A DNA stretch of 64,000 nt from Alloboseaceae bacterium BT-24-1 (GTDB lineage: Bacteria; Pseudomonadota; Alphaproteobacteria; Rhizobiales; Beijerinckiaceae). The stretch covers positions 221,268-285,267 of the forward strand of contig JAOYTL010000012.1 in the NCBI GenBank assembly GCA_025846845.1. The letters run 5' to 3'. Positions 40,960-49,229 of the stretch are shown piece by piece (position 1 is the first letter of the stretch; each line of letters opens with the position of its first letter). The position numbers were made by a program, and so were the translations under genes. The notes under the pieces are model-generated. The model saw only the letters and a program-made list of their open reading frames with translations, was not told the origin of the DNA and ran no database searches.

Positions 40960-42258
40960 GTGGTCAAGATTGCCATGATGGGCGCGGGCAGCGCCGTCTT
41001 CGTCAAGAACCTGCTGACCGACATCCTGAACTTCACCGAGCTCGGGCGTGTGGTGATCTCGCTGCACGACATCGATCCCGAGCGGCTCGAGACCGGCGGC
41101 ATGATGGCGCGCTGGACCGCCAAGCAGTTCGGCGCCGATGCGGTGATCGAGGAGCATCTCGACCGTCGGCGCGCGCTCGAAGGCTGCGACTTCGTCATCA
41201 ACATGGTCCAGATCGGCATGCACGAGGCGACGCTGCTCGACTTCGACATACCCCGGAAATACGGGCTGAAGCAGACGATCGCCGACACGGTCGGCATTGG
41301 CGGCATCTTCCGGGGACTGCGCACCATCCCCTTCATGCTCGATCTCGTCGCCGAGATGCGCGAGCTCTGCCCGAACGCCGTCCTGCTGAACTACACCAAC
41401 CCGATGAGCATCCTGACCTGGGCGGTCTACAAGGCCTATCCCGAACAGCGCGTCGTCGGCCTTTGCCACAACGTCCAGCACACGGCGCGCGATCTTGCGA
41501 GCTATCTCGGCGTCGAGCAGTCGCGGCTGAGCTATGACTGCGCCGGCATCAACCACATGACCTGGTTCCTCAAGCTCCAGATCGACGGCAAGGACGCTTA
41601 TCCGGCGCTGCGCAAGGCGATGGCCGATCCGGAGATCTTCGCCAGGGACAAGGTCCGCTTCGAGCTGATGCGGACGCTCGGCTGGTTCGTCAGCGAATCC
41701 AGCGAGCACAACGCCGAGTACACCCCGTATTTCCTGCGCCGGGACGACCAGATCGCCGAATACGACGTGCCGGTCGACGAATATGTCCGGCGCAGCGTCC
41801 GCAATCTCGGCCGCTATAACGAGACGCGCCGCAAGCTCCTGGCCGGCGATGCCTTCCCGCTGGAGCGCAGCGACGAGTACGGCTCCCTGATCATCCGCGC
41901 CATGGTCACCGGCGAGCCGACGGTGATCTACGGCAATGTCGAGAACACCAGATTGATCGACAACCTGCCCGAAGGCTGCTGCGTCGAGGTGCCGGTCATC
42001 GTCGATCGCAACGGCCTGCGCCCCTGCCATGCCGGCACGCTGCCGCCGGAGCTGGCGGCGCATTGCGCGCCCCATGTCTTCGTCCAGGACCTGACGGTGC
42101 GTGCGGCGCTCGACGGCGACCGCGAGCGCGTCCACCGGGCCGCGGCGCTCGACCGCCATGCCGCGAGCGTGCTGTCATTGCAGGAGACAAGGCGCATGGT
42201 CGACGAGCTCATCGCCGCCCATGGCGACGCCCTGCCGAAATGGAAGGACGCCGCCTGA
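40960..42258 (+). CDS. GH4-family alpha-galactosidase-like glycosidase
   Basis: 432-residue NAD- and metal-dependent glycosidase from GTG 40960 (AAGGGA upstream). The Rossmann motif GAGSAVFVKN (residues 8-17), DIDPERLE (37-44), IFRGLRTIP (116-124), CHNVQHT (169-175) and NHMTWF (198-203) are visible. Metal ligands are probably C169 and H199. The CH-x-VQ pattern and RGLRTIP favour the MelA (alpha-galactosidase) subfamily over the 6-phospho-beta-glucosidases. It hydrolyses the imported disaccharide in the cytoplasm. Confidence 0.87.
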   Translation: MVKIAMMGAGSAVFVKNLLTDILNFTELGRVVISLHDIDPERLETGGMMARWTAKQFGADAVIEEHLDRRRALEGCDFVINMVQIGMHEATLLDFDIPRKYGLKQTIADTVGIGGIFRGLRTIPFMLDLVAEMRELCPNAVLLNYTNPMSILTWAVYKAYPEQRVVGLCHNVQHTARDLASYLGVEQSRLSYDCAGINHMTWFLKLQIDGKDAYPALRKAMADPEIFARDKVRFELMRTLGWFVSESSEHNAEYTPYFLRRDDQIAEYDVPVDEYVRRSVRNLGRYNETRRKLLAGDAFPLERSDEYGSLIIRAMVTGEPTVIYGNVENTRLIDNLPEGCCVEVPVIVDRNGLRPCHAGTLPPELAAHCAPHVFVQDLTVRAALDGDRERVHRAAALDRHAASVLSLQETRRMVDELIAAHGDALPKWKDAA

Positions 42259-42294
42259 GCTTCGCAGGCCCCCTCGCGAAAGGCAGGGAGCCGA

Positions 42295-42360
42295 TCAGTC
42301 GATTGGCGGCGCCGGCCCGTGACTGACCAGCAGCAGCACGATCATCGCCACGCGATCGAC
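42295..42360 (-). pseudogene. Decayed C-terminal fragment of a TRAP-type large permease, copy B
   Basis: Reading on the minus strand gives a short frame ending VAMIVLLLVSHGPAPPID and a TGA at 42295-42297. It aligns codon by codon, stop included, with VAMIVLLLVSYVPALTIY at 43118-43200; the first 23 nt (GTGGCGATGATCG onward) are identical. Hydrophobic core plus a PAL-like end resembles DctM-type C-termini. Too short to function; the C-terminal residues have drifted. Confidence 0.5.
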
Positions 42361-42363
42361 TTA

Positions 42364-42387
42364 CAAAGCCTGTCCCGATCAGCTTGC
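42364..42387 (-). repeat. Diverged terminal arm of the 1980-2095 palindromic element
   Basis: On the minus strand this stretch matches 20 of 24 positions of the right end of the element at 2072-2095 (GCAAGCTGATCGG identical, then ACGGGCT versus ACAGGCT). It contains the stop codon of the acetyltransferase gene. The matching left part of the element was not found, so it looks like a partial or decayed copy. Confidence 0.5.
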
Positions 42388-42975
42388 GGCCGGCTGCGGC
42401 GGTCGCAGCATCGGCGTCAGGACCGGCGACGATCCGATCTGGATGGTTCCCAGAATTTCGAAGCCATGCCGCCGATAGAGCGGGATGTTCCGCGGATTCG
42501 ACGATTCCAGATAGGCCGCGACGCCATCTCGGTCGCAGCGGGCGAGCGCGTGCTGCATCAGAGCGCCGCCAATGCCCTGGCCTTGTCGCATCGGGTCGGT
42601 GCCGATCAGCGGCAGATACCAGTGCGGCACCTCCGGGTGATAGCGCGCCATCGCATCGAAGATCCCCTCGACATCGGACAGGATCGCCGGATCGGCATTC
42701 TCCTGGATGAGACGATCAAGCGTCTCGATGTCGGGCTCCACGCCGGGCGGCAGCCACATGGCTGCGCCGCCGAAACCGTCGCTCACATAGGTGCTGTCGC
42801 TGTCATAGGCGGCGGCGCCGAACGCGCGGATCAAGTCGGGCATTACGGCGAGATAGGCCTGCGGGTCGCTCAGCGACCAGCGCGCCATCGGATCGGTCGC
42901 GAAGGCGAGCGTGATCAGCGCGGAGATGGAGCTCGCCTCGTCACGGGAGGCGGCACGGACAGCAATGGACGTCAT
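42379..42975 (-). CDS. GNAT-family N-acetyltransferase
   Basis: 198 residues. The acetyl-CoA-binding motif PMRQGQGIGGALMQHAL (about residues 130-146) is canonical GNAT, preceded by the strand HWYLPLIGTDP and followed by YLESSNPRNIPLYRRHGFEILG. N-terminal RAASRDEASSISALITLAFATDP is typical of small-molecule acetyltransferases. The acceptor is unknown. It sits between two remnants of the same permease fragment, and its last codons and stop fall in a diverged palindromic-element arm. Confidence 0.85.
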   Translation of the reverse strand: MTSIAVRAASRDEASSISALITLAFATDPMARWSLSDPQAYLAVMPDLIRAFGAAAYDSDSTYVSDGFGGAAMWLPPGVEPDIETLDRLIQENADPAILSDVEGIFDAMARYHPEVPHWYLPLIGTDPMRQGQGIGGALMQHALARCDRDGVAAYLESSNPRNIPLYRRHGFEILGTIQIGSSPVLTPMLRPPQPAAS

Positions 42976-43071
42976 GGCATGGTCCGGATGTTTGCGGTCG
43001 GCCCCAGCCGATATGGGATCGCCGGCACGCTTGTGCCATGACGGCGCGCCCGTAGGAGTCAGGATGCGGAC

Positions 43072-43093
43072 GGGTGCCGGCAGTCCGGCACCC
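43072..43093 (-). terminator. Hairpin after the TRAP-permease remnant
   Basis: Perfect 9-bp stem GGGTGCCGG/CCGGCACCC with a 4-nt loop, 25 bp downstream (minus strand) of the stop of remnant copy A. No T-run. Probably the surviving terminator or 3' hairpin of the lost gene, now serving the CadC/TPR gene. Confidence 0.5.
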
Positions 43094-43117
43094 GCGCAAC
43101 AGTCCGAGCCGGCCGGC

Positions 43118-43200
43118 TCAGTAGATCGTCAGCGCCGGCACATAGCTCACGAGCAGCAGCACGATCATCGCCACCTCGAAGAACGGCCGCCACAGCCCAT
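43118..43200 (-). pseudogene. Decayed C-terminal fragment of a TRAP-type large permease, copy A
   Basis: The minus strand encodes GLWRPFFEVAMIVLLLVSY followed by VPALTIY and a stop (TGA at 43118-43120). The hydrophobic stretch ending in VPAL is typical of the last segment of DctM-type TRAP transporter subunits. The upstream part of the frame runs into the CadC/TPR gene in another phase, so only the final 27 or so codons survive. No other TRAP component is present. Confidence 0.55.
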
Positions 43201-43208
43201 GGGCCGCG

Positions 43209-44798
43209 TCACTCGGGTAACCCGGCCAGCCGCAACCCCTCCGCGAACCGCGCCAAATCTTCCGAGCGATGGATCGGCAGCCAGTCCTTGAGCTTTGCGA
43301 TGCGCATGGATGGATCGAGCGCATGCAGGCGTTCCATCGCCTGCCTCGCCTCATTGGCGCGGCCAGAGAGCGCATGGCTCGCCGCCACCACGGCGGCGGC
43401 GACGAGGAGGCTGGGAAGGTTTCCGGCGGCCTTCTCGGCCCAGGCCACGGCGGAATCGAAGTGGCCAGCGAAGAAATGCGCCAGCGCCATCCCGACCTGC
43501 ATCCTGAAGATTTCGGGATCCAGCGGGCTCAGGCGAACGGCATGCTCGAAATGCTCGAGAGCAGAAACAGGTTCGCCGTTGAGGGCGCGCAGGAAGCCGC
43601 CGAGGAACCAGGCGGCGGCGAGGTTCGGATTGAGGAGCACCGCCCTGTCGATGAGCGCGATGCCGCCATCGAGATCGCCGGTGAAATGGCCGAGCGCATG
43701 GCCGGCCCGCGTCAGGGCGACCGCATCGTCCCGGCCGAGCTCGACCGCCAGACGCGCCAGCCGCATGCCCTCGGCGATCTCCCCCGGGCGATCGACCATC
43801 CAGCCATTCACCTTGCGCCACAAATGGCACCAGGCCGCCATGCCATAGGCCGAGGCGAAGTCCGGATCGAGCTCGATGGCCTTGTAGAAAAGCGGCAAAG
43901 CAGCCTCGATGGCGTCCCTGGTGCCGGAGTGCAGCCTTGCCGTGCCGCGCAGGTAATAGTCGTAGGCGTCGAGGCTCTCCGTCGGCTTGCGCTTGGCCCG
44001 CTCGATCTCGGCCCGTTCGAGCTGTGGCGCGATCGCGCCGACGACGCTTTCGGCGATCCGGTCCTGCAGTTCGAAAATGTCGTCGAGCGGGCCTTCGAAG
44101 CGCTCCGCCCAGAGATGCGCCCCGGTGGTGGCGTCGATGAGCTGTCCGGTGATGCGCACCTTGTTTCCGGACTTGCGGATGCTGCCTTCCAGGACGTAGC
44201 GCACGCCGAGCTCCCGGCCGACCTCCTTCACATCCACCGCCCTCCCCTTGAAGGCGAAGCTCGAATTGCGCGCGATGACGAACAGCCAGCGGATGCGCGA
44301 CAGCGCGGCGATGATGTCCTCCACCACGCCGTCGGCGAAGTACTCCTGCTCGGGGTCGCCGCTCAGGTTCTGGAACGGCAGGACCGTGATGGAGGGTTTG
44401 CCCGGCGGGAGCGGCACGGCGCGCAGCTCCGCCGCCTGGCTCGCGGCCCGTTCGGGGACGCCCGGGCCGACCGGCTGTCGCGCTTCCACGACCTGCTCGA
44501 CGTCGCCGACGAAGCGGAATCCCTTGCGGGCGATCGTCCGGACCAGGCGCTGCTCGTCGCCGCTGTCACCGACGGCCTTGCGGACCGCATTGATGTGACT
44601 GGTGATCGTCGATTCCGAGACGATCCTGCCGCCCCACACCGCCTGCAGCAGTTCGTCCTTGCTGACGACCCGGTCACGATTCCCGATGAGATGCAGCAAC
44701 AGGTCGAAGACCTGCGGCCCGACGGTCACCACCTGCGCGCGCAGGGTCAGCTCCCGGCGCCCCGGGTCGAGCAGGTAATCTCCAAACGCGAATTGCAC
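43209..44798 (-). CDS. CadC-like winged-helix regulator with TolB-like and TPR domains
   Basis: 529 residues from GTG 44798 (GGGA upstream); homologous sequence starts at VQFAFGDYLLDPGRREL. The OmpR/PhoB-type winged helix spans about residues 5-100 (VSKDELLQAVWGGRIVSESTITSHINAVRKAVGD). A TolB/adenylate-cyclase-associated domain follows (ITVLPFQNLSGDPEQEYFADG to VRYVLEGSIRKSGNKVRITGQL, about 140-240). TPR-like helices fill the rest. No membrane segment is seen, unlike CadC itself. Divergent from the NAD-binding protein/cupin/efflux genes (45036-49060), which it may control. Confidence 0.83.
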   Translation of the reverse strand: MQFAFGDYLLDPGRRELTLRAQVVTVGPQVFDLLLHLIGNRDRVVSKDELLQAVWGGRIVSESTITSHINAVRKAVGDSGDEQRLVRTIARKGFRFVGDVEQVVEARQPVGPGVPERAASQAAELRAVPLPPGKPSITVLPFQNLSGDPEQEYFADGVVEDIIAALSRIRWLFVIARNSSFAFKGRAVDVKEVGRELGVRYVLEGSIRKSGNKVRITGQLIDATTGAHLWAERFEGPLDDIFELQDRIAESVVGAIAPQLERAEIERAKRKPTESLDAYDYYLRGTARLHSGTRDAIEAALPLFYKAIELDPDFASAYGMAAWCHLWRKVNGWMVDRPGEIAEGMRLARLAVELGRDDAVALTRAGHALGHFTGDLDGGIALIDRAVLLNPNLAAAWFLGGFLRALNGEPVSALEHFEHAVRLSPLDPEIFRMQVGMALAHFFAGHFDSAVAWAEKAAGNLPSLLVAAAVVAASHALSGRANEARQAMERLHALDPSMRIAKLKDWLPIHRSEDLARFAEGLRLAGLPE

Positions 44799-45035
44799 GT
44801 CGGTCGTCCCTTGGCCGAAAGCCGTCGTTTCGCGGACCGAGGCGGTTGATCGGGAATAGTCCGAAGTCGACAGCGCCCTGGTTCGCCCTTCTGCCGCAAG
44901 GCGCTGTCCTGGACAAGAAACCAAGCTTCTCCGAAGCGCAATTCAAGCCCGCCGCAAGGACTTCCCGCAAGCGCGGCGGCACTCTCCGGCCATATCGACG
45001 GCAATGGTTGCGGTCGAGAGAAACGGAGAAAGCCC

Positions 45036-45800
45036 ATGAAGATCGTCGTCATCGGCGGCACCGGCCTCATCGGCTCGAAGCTCGTGCAGAACCTCAATGC
45101 CCGCGGCCACGAGGCGCTTGCGGCCGCGCCCAACACCGGCGTCAACACCATCACCCGCGAGGGGCTGGCCGAAGCGCTCGACGGCGCCGACATCGTCGTC
45201 GACGTGGCGAACGCGCCGGTCTGGGAGGACAAGGCCGTCCTCGACTTCTTCGAGACCTCGGGCCGCAACCTGCTGGCCGCTGAAGCCGCTGCCGGCGTGC
45301 GCCACCATGTCGCCCTCTCGATCGTCGGCAGCGAGCGGCTGCCCGAGAACGGCTATTTCCGGGCCAAGGTCGCCCAGGAAAACCTGATCAAGGCGTCCGG
45401 CATCCCTTACTCCATCCTGCGCGCCACGCAGTTCTTCGAGTTCGTCGGCGCCATCGCCCAATCGGCCATGGTCGGCGAGGAGATTCGCCTGTCCCCGGCC
45501 TTGATCCAGCCGATGGCCTCGACCGACGTCGCGGCAGCCCTCGCCGATGTCGCGCTCGCCCCGCCGACCAACGGCACGGTCGAAGTCGCCGGTCCCGAAG
45601 CCATGCCGCTCGACGAATTGGTCCGGCGCTTCCTGCGGGCGACGCAGGACCCGCGCAAAATCGTGCCGGACATCCACGCGCGCTATTACGGCGCCGTTCT
45701 CTCCGACCGCTCGCTCACCCCCGGCGCGAACCCGCGCATGGGCGCGATCCGCTTCGAGGACTGGCTCGCCCAGCCGAAGGCCCAGCCGGCGAACCGCTGA
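45036..45800 (+). CDS. NAD(P)-binding NmrA-like atypical SDR
   Basis: 254 residues. The glycine motif GGTGLIG (residues 7-13) opens a Rossmann fold; NAPVWEDKAVLDFFETSGRNLL, HHVALSIVGSERLP and FRAKVAQENLIKASGIPYSILRATQFFEF are hallmarks of NmrA-like/atypical SDRs. Such proteins act as redox sensors or quinone-type reductases. AGAAACGGAGAAAG is the ribosome site. First gene of a possible efflux operon and divergent from the CadC/TPR regulator, with 237 bp between starts. Confidence 0.83.
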   Translation: MKIVVIGGTGLIGSKLVQNLNARGHEALAAAPNTGVNTITREGLAEALDGADIVVDVANAPVWEDKAVLDFFETSGRNLLAAEAAAGVRHHVALSIVGSERLPENGYFRAKVAQENLIKASGIPYSILRATQFFEFVGAIAQSAMVGEEIRLSPALIQPMASTDVAAALADVALAPPTNGTVEVAGPEAMPLDELVRRFLRATQDPRKIVPDIHARYYGAVLSDRSLTPGANPRMGAIRFEDWLAQPKAQPANR

Positions 45801-45872
45801 GCGAGAGTCTCGCTCCCCGATCTCCACTCCCCGACGGCGAACGACAGTCGCCGACCAGCAAGGAGAGCTGCA

Positions 45873-46286
45873 ATGTTCACACGATTTGTCTCGGCCCTCG
45901 CCTTCACCGCGCTCGCGATCACCGCGGGTCCGGCCGCAGAACGACCGGCCGGCAAGATAACGACCGTGTTCGACCGCCCTCTTCCGCATGTCCCCGGCAA
46001 GAGCTTGAGGAGCGTGCTGGTCGAATACGGGCCGGGCGCCGGCTCGCCGGCCCACACCCATGCGAAATCCGCCTTCATCTATGCGACGGTGCTCGAGGGC
46101 TCGGTCCGCAGCAGCGTCAACGGCTCGCCGGAAAAGGTCTACAATGCCGGCGAAAACTGGGTCGAGGAGCCCGGCGCCTTCCACGGCGTCAGCGCGAACG
46201 CCAGCGACACGCAGCCGGCACGCATCCTGGCCGTGTTCGTCGTCGACACCGACGACACCGAGCTGACCAGGTTCATCAAGAAGTGA
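45873..46286 (+). CDS. Exported cupin-domain protein
   Basis: 137 residues. A signal peptide (residues 1-22, cut near ITAGPAA) precedes a cupin barrel with AGSPAHTHAKSAFIYATVLEGSV (motif 1) and NAGENWVEEPGAFHGVS (motif 2). It resembles the exported cupin at 32992 in being next to an oxidoreductase and secreted. Role unknown; small cupins of this type bind a metal and an oxidised or aromatic ligand. Ends 19 bp before a strong hairpin, so the efflux pair may be transcribed less. Confidence 0.8.
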   Translation: MFTRFVSALAFTALAITAGPAAERPAGKITTVFDRPLPHVPGKSLRSVLVEYGPGAGSPAHTHAKSAFIYATVLEGSVRSSVNGSPEKVYNAGENWVEEPGAFHGVSANASDTQPARILAVFVVDTDDTELTRFIKK

Positions 46287-46304
46287 CCTGACCGCAGCCT
46301 TCGG

Positions 46305-46331
46305 GCCGGCGGCAGGCTCCCTGCCGCCGGC
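46305..46331 (+). terminator. Strong hairpin after cupin gene
   Basis: Perfect 12-bp stem GCCGGCGGCAGG/CCTGCCGCCGGC with a 3-nt loop, 19 bp after the cupin stop. No T-run follows. Likely transcript end or attenuator before the efflux genes. Confidence 0.6.
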
Positions 46332-46370
46332 GCTGCACCACAGCCATCGGCATACAACGGGAATGGGACC

Positions 46371-47468
46371 ATGGACCCCCTAGACGAGAAGAGCACAATC
46401 GCTGCAGGCGAAAGCTCCGGAAATGTCGCCCCCGCCACGCGGCCGGGCAAGAAGAAGAAAGTCGTCGGGCTGCTGCTGTGCCTCGGCGCCGTCGCGGCCG
46501 CCGCAGCCGGATGGGCCAATGCCCGTTCGGGCGGCGAGGCGACCGACAATGCCTATGTCCGCGGCGATCTGACCGCGCTGGCGCCGAAGATTGCCGGTTA
46601 CGTCACGGCGGTCGAGGTCGAGGACAATCAGGCCGTCCGGGCCGGAGATATCCTGTTCCGGATCGACGATGCCGACTATCGCGCCAAGCTCGCGCAGGCG
46701 CTCGCCAATGTCGAGGCCGCGCAGGCGCGCGTCACCAATGTCGATGCCGAAACCAAGCTCCAGCACGTCCTGGTCCGGCAGGCCGAAGCCCAGAAGCAGG
46801 CCGCCATCGCCGAGTTGACCCTCGCGACACGCGCGCAGGGCCGGCGCCGCGAGCTCATTCGCAGCAATGCGGTGAGCCAGGCCGTGCTCGACGAGAGCGA
46901 CGCCGCGCGCTCGCGCGCCGAAGCCAACCTCGCGGCGGCCTCGGCGACGATCGAGGCGCAGCAGCAGCGCATCGCGGTCCTGACCACGCAGCGCGAAGCC
47001 GCCGTAGCCGCCATGGCGCAGACACAGGCGGCGCGCGATCTGTCCCAGATCGATCTCGACAGCACCGTCGTGCGCGCCCCGGTCGGTGGCATCGTCGGCA
47101 ACCGCCAGGTCCGTGTCGGCCGGCTGGTCGCGCCGGGCGTCGCGCTGCTCGACATCGTCCCGGTCGACGATGTCTGGGTCGTCGCGAACTTCAAGGAGAC
47201 CCAGCTCGAGCAGATCCGGACCGGCCAGCACGTCCGCATCACCATCGACGGCTACCCGAGCGAGGCGCTCAAGGGCGTGGTCGACAGCTTCGCGCCCGGC
47301 AGCGGCTCGGCCTTCAGCCTGCTCCCGGCCGACAATGCAACGGGCAACTTCGTCCGCGTCGTCCAGCGCGTTCCGGTGAAGATCCGGTTCCTCGGCAATC
47401 CCTTGCCCGGCCGCCTCGTGCCCGGCCTGTCGGCGCGGGTCGAGATCGCCGCGGGAGGCAGCTCATGA
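46371..47468 (+). CDS. HlyD/EmrA-family membrane fusion protein
   Basis: 365 residues. Lys-rich N-terminus, one membrane anchor (about residues 36-54, VVGLLLCLGAVAAAAAGW), a biotinyl-lipoyl-like domain (ATDNAYVRGDLTALAPKIAGYV), a long Ala/Gln-rich coiled-coil hairpin (about 100-215), then the second lipoyl half and beta-barrel (VRAPVGGIVGNRQVRVGRLV). Matches EmrA-type adaptors that link an MFS pump to an outer-membrane channel. Coupled to the pump gene by ATGA. Confidence 0.88.
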   Translation: MDPLDEKSTIAAGESSGNVAPATRPGKKKKVVGLLLCLGAVAAAAAGWANARSGGEATDNAYVRGDLTALAPKIAGYVTAVEVEDNQAVRAGDILFRIDDADYRAKLAQALANVEAAQARVTNVDAETKLQHVLVRQAEAQKQAAIAELTLATRAQGRRRELIRSNAVSQAVLDESDAARSRAEANLAAASATIEAQQQRIAVLTTQREAAVAAMAQTQAARDLSQIDLDSTVVRAPVGGIVGNRQVRVGRLVAPGVALLDIVPVDDVWVVANFKETQLEQIRTGQHVRITIDGYPSEALKGVVDSFAPGSGSAFSLLPADNATGNFVRVVQRVPVKIRFLGNPLPGRLVPGLSARVEIAAGGSS

Positions 47469-49060
47469 CCATGGCCGTCACCGCCATGCCCGGCCGCAGC
47501 AGCGCTGCCGCCGGCGCTTTTCTCCTCACCGGCATCGTACTTGCCGCCTTGACCGAGGCGCTCGCCGGCACCGTCCTGTCGCTCGGGCGCGGCGACATCA
47601 TCGGCGACACCGCGGCCACGCCCGACGAGTTCGCCTGGCTCGACATCGGCTACATCACGCTGAAGCTCATCGGCTTCATGACCGCGCCCTGGCTGATGAG
47701 CCGCTTCGATCCGCGCAGCGTGCTCGTCGCCGCGACCCTGGCCATGGGCCTCGCCTCCGGCATCGCCGCCATGACCGCCCGGCTCGACCTGCTGATCGGG
47801 CTGCGCCTCGTTCAGGGCTTGTCCGGCGGCGCGCTGCTCGTTGCAGGCCAGGCGCTGATCTTCCTGCGCTTCCCGCGCGCGCAGCAGCCGCTGCTTCAGG
47901 CGCTCTTCGCGATGGGCGCCGTCGTAGCGCCCGGAACGCTCGCCCCGGCGCTTCAGGGCTGGCTGCTCGACGCTGAGGCCTGGACCTGGATCTTCTTTTG
48001 CATCGTGCCGCTCGCCCTGACGGCTACCGGACTCCTCTTGATGGCGGAAGGCCCGATGCCCGCCAAGGGTGCACCCCGTCCGTTCGACTGGATCGGCGTC
48101 GCGCTGATCTCGGTCACCTTCTTCTGCTTCACCTACATTCTCACGCAGGGCAGCCGCTGGGACTGGTTCGAGGAATCGCGCATCCTGTGGCTGGCGCTGC
48201 TTGGTGCGGCCGCGCTGCTGGCCTTCCTCGCCCAGCAGGCCATGGCCAAGGGCCGGGACCTCATCGACGTCTCCCTGTTCGGGCCGAACGACTTCACCTT
48301 CGCCTTCATTGTCAGCTTCGTCGCCGGTGCCGCCTTGTCCGGCAGCGCCTTCGTGATCCCGGCCTTCGCCGTCTCCGCCCTCGCCTTCACGCCGACCGCC
48401 GCCGGCGGGCTCCTGTTGCCGAGCGCCGCGCCTTTCGTCGGCGCGCTCCTGCTCGTCGCCCTTCTCGTCCAGTTCCGCCGCCTGCCGCCCTTCGCCACGG
48501 TGCCCTTCGGCATCCTGACACTGATGGCCGCGATGTGGCTGCTCTCCGGCTCGACCAGCGAGAGCGGGACGGACGACATGATGGCGGGGCTGCTGCTGCG
48601 CGGCCTCGGCCTCGGCTTGCTGTTCTTGTCGATCACGCTGATCGCCTTCGGCCATCTCGACGACCGCAGGCTCGCCGGCGCCATCGGCCTGTTCAATACG
48701 GGCCGCCAGCTCGGTGGCCTGATGGGGATCGCGGCGCTCCAGACGCTGATCGACCACCACACCGTCGCCAATCTCGCGATCCTCGGCGCCAATGTCGCCG
48801 CCGGAAAGCCTGCCGTGATCGAGCGCTTGACGGCCATGACGGCGATGCTGGCCGCGAAGGGAATGGACGCCGCCGCCGCCGGCCGGGCAGCGGCGAGCCT
48901 TCTCGGCCGGGCCGTTACTGGCCAGTCGGCCGTGATCGCCTTCGACACCGCTTTCAACGCGGTCGCCCTGCTGTTCGTGGTCGCAGCCCCTATCCTCGTC
49001 GCCATCAAGATCGGGTTCGCCCGATCCGCGAAAGCGCGCGCTGCAGTTGCTCACGGATGA
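47465..49060 (+). CDS. DHA2-family (EmrB-like) MFS multidrug efflux transporter
   Basis: 531 residues with about 14 membrane segments, as in the DHA2 family. The motif-A region DIGYITLKLIGFMTAPWLMSRFDPR and RLVQGLSGGALLVAGQALIF match EmrB-like proton antiporters. The ATG at 47465 overlaps the EmrA-like stop. An outer-membrane TolC partner is not in the window. Substrates cannot be predicted. Confidence 0.87.
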   Translation: MTMAVTAMPGRSSAAAGAFLLTGIVLAALTEALAGTVLSLGRGDIIGDTAATPDEFAWLDIGYITLKLIGFMTAPWLMSRFDPRSVLVAATLAMGLASGIAAMTARLDLLIGLRLVQGLSGGALLVAGQALIFLRFPRAQQPLLQALFAMGAVVAPGTLAPALQGWLLDAEAWTWIFFCIVPLALTATGLLLMAEGPMPAKGAPRPFDWIGVALISVTFFCFTYILTQGSRWDWFEESRILWLALLGAAALLAFLAQQAMAKGRDLIDVSLFGPNDFTFAFIVSFVAGAALSGSAFVIPAFAVSALAFTPTAAGGLLLPSAAPFVGALLLVALLVQFRRLPPFATVPFGILTLMAAMWLLSGSTSESGTDDMMAGLLLRGLGLGLLFLSITLIAFGHLDDRRLAGAIGLFNTGRQLGGLMGIAALQTLIDHHTVANLAILGANVAAGKPAVIERLTAMTAMLAAKGMDAAAAGRAAASLLGRAVTGQSAVIAFDTAFNAVALLFVVAAPILVAIKIGFARSAKARAAVAHG

Positions 49061-49229
49061 AGAGTCTCATTGTCAGATGTCCGCTTCCGGGCAGGCAGCT
49101 GATGTCAGCTTGTGGCGCACTACATCCGTTTGAAAGACGAGCGTTTGTGACGCAGGGCTGACCACGATTGCGGTTGGCCTCCGAGACCCCTCCGGTCCTT
49201 GAAAACTGAAGCGGCCGGCTATCCCGCCG

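Noticed and set aside
39997..42159. 720-codon minus-strand frame
   Set aside because: Antisense to the permease and GH4 genes, which carry clear motifs; His/Asp/Arg-rich shadow.
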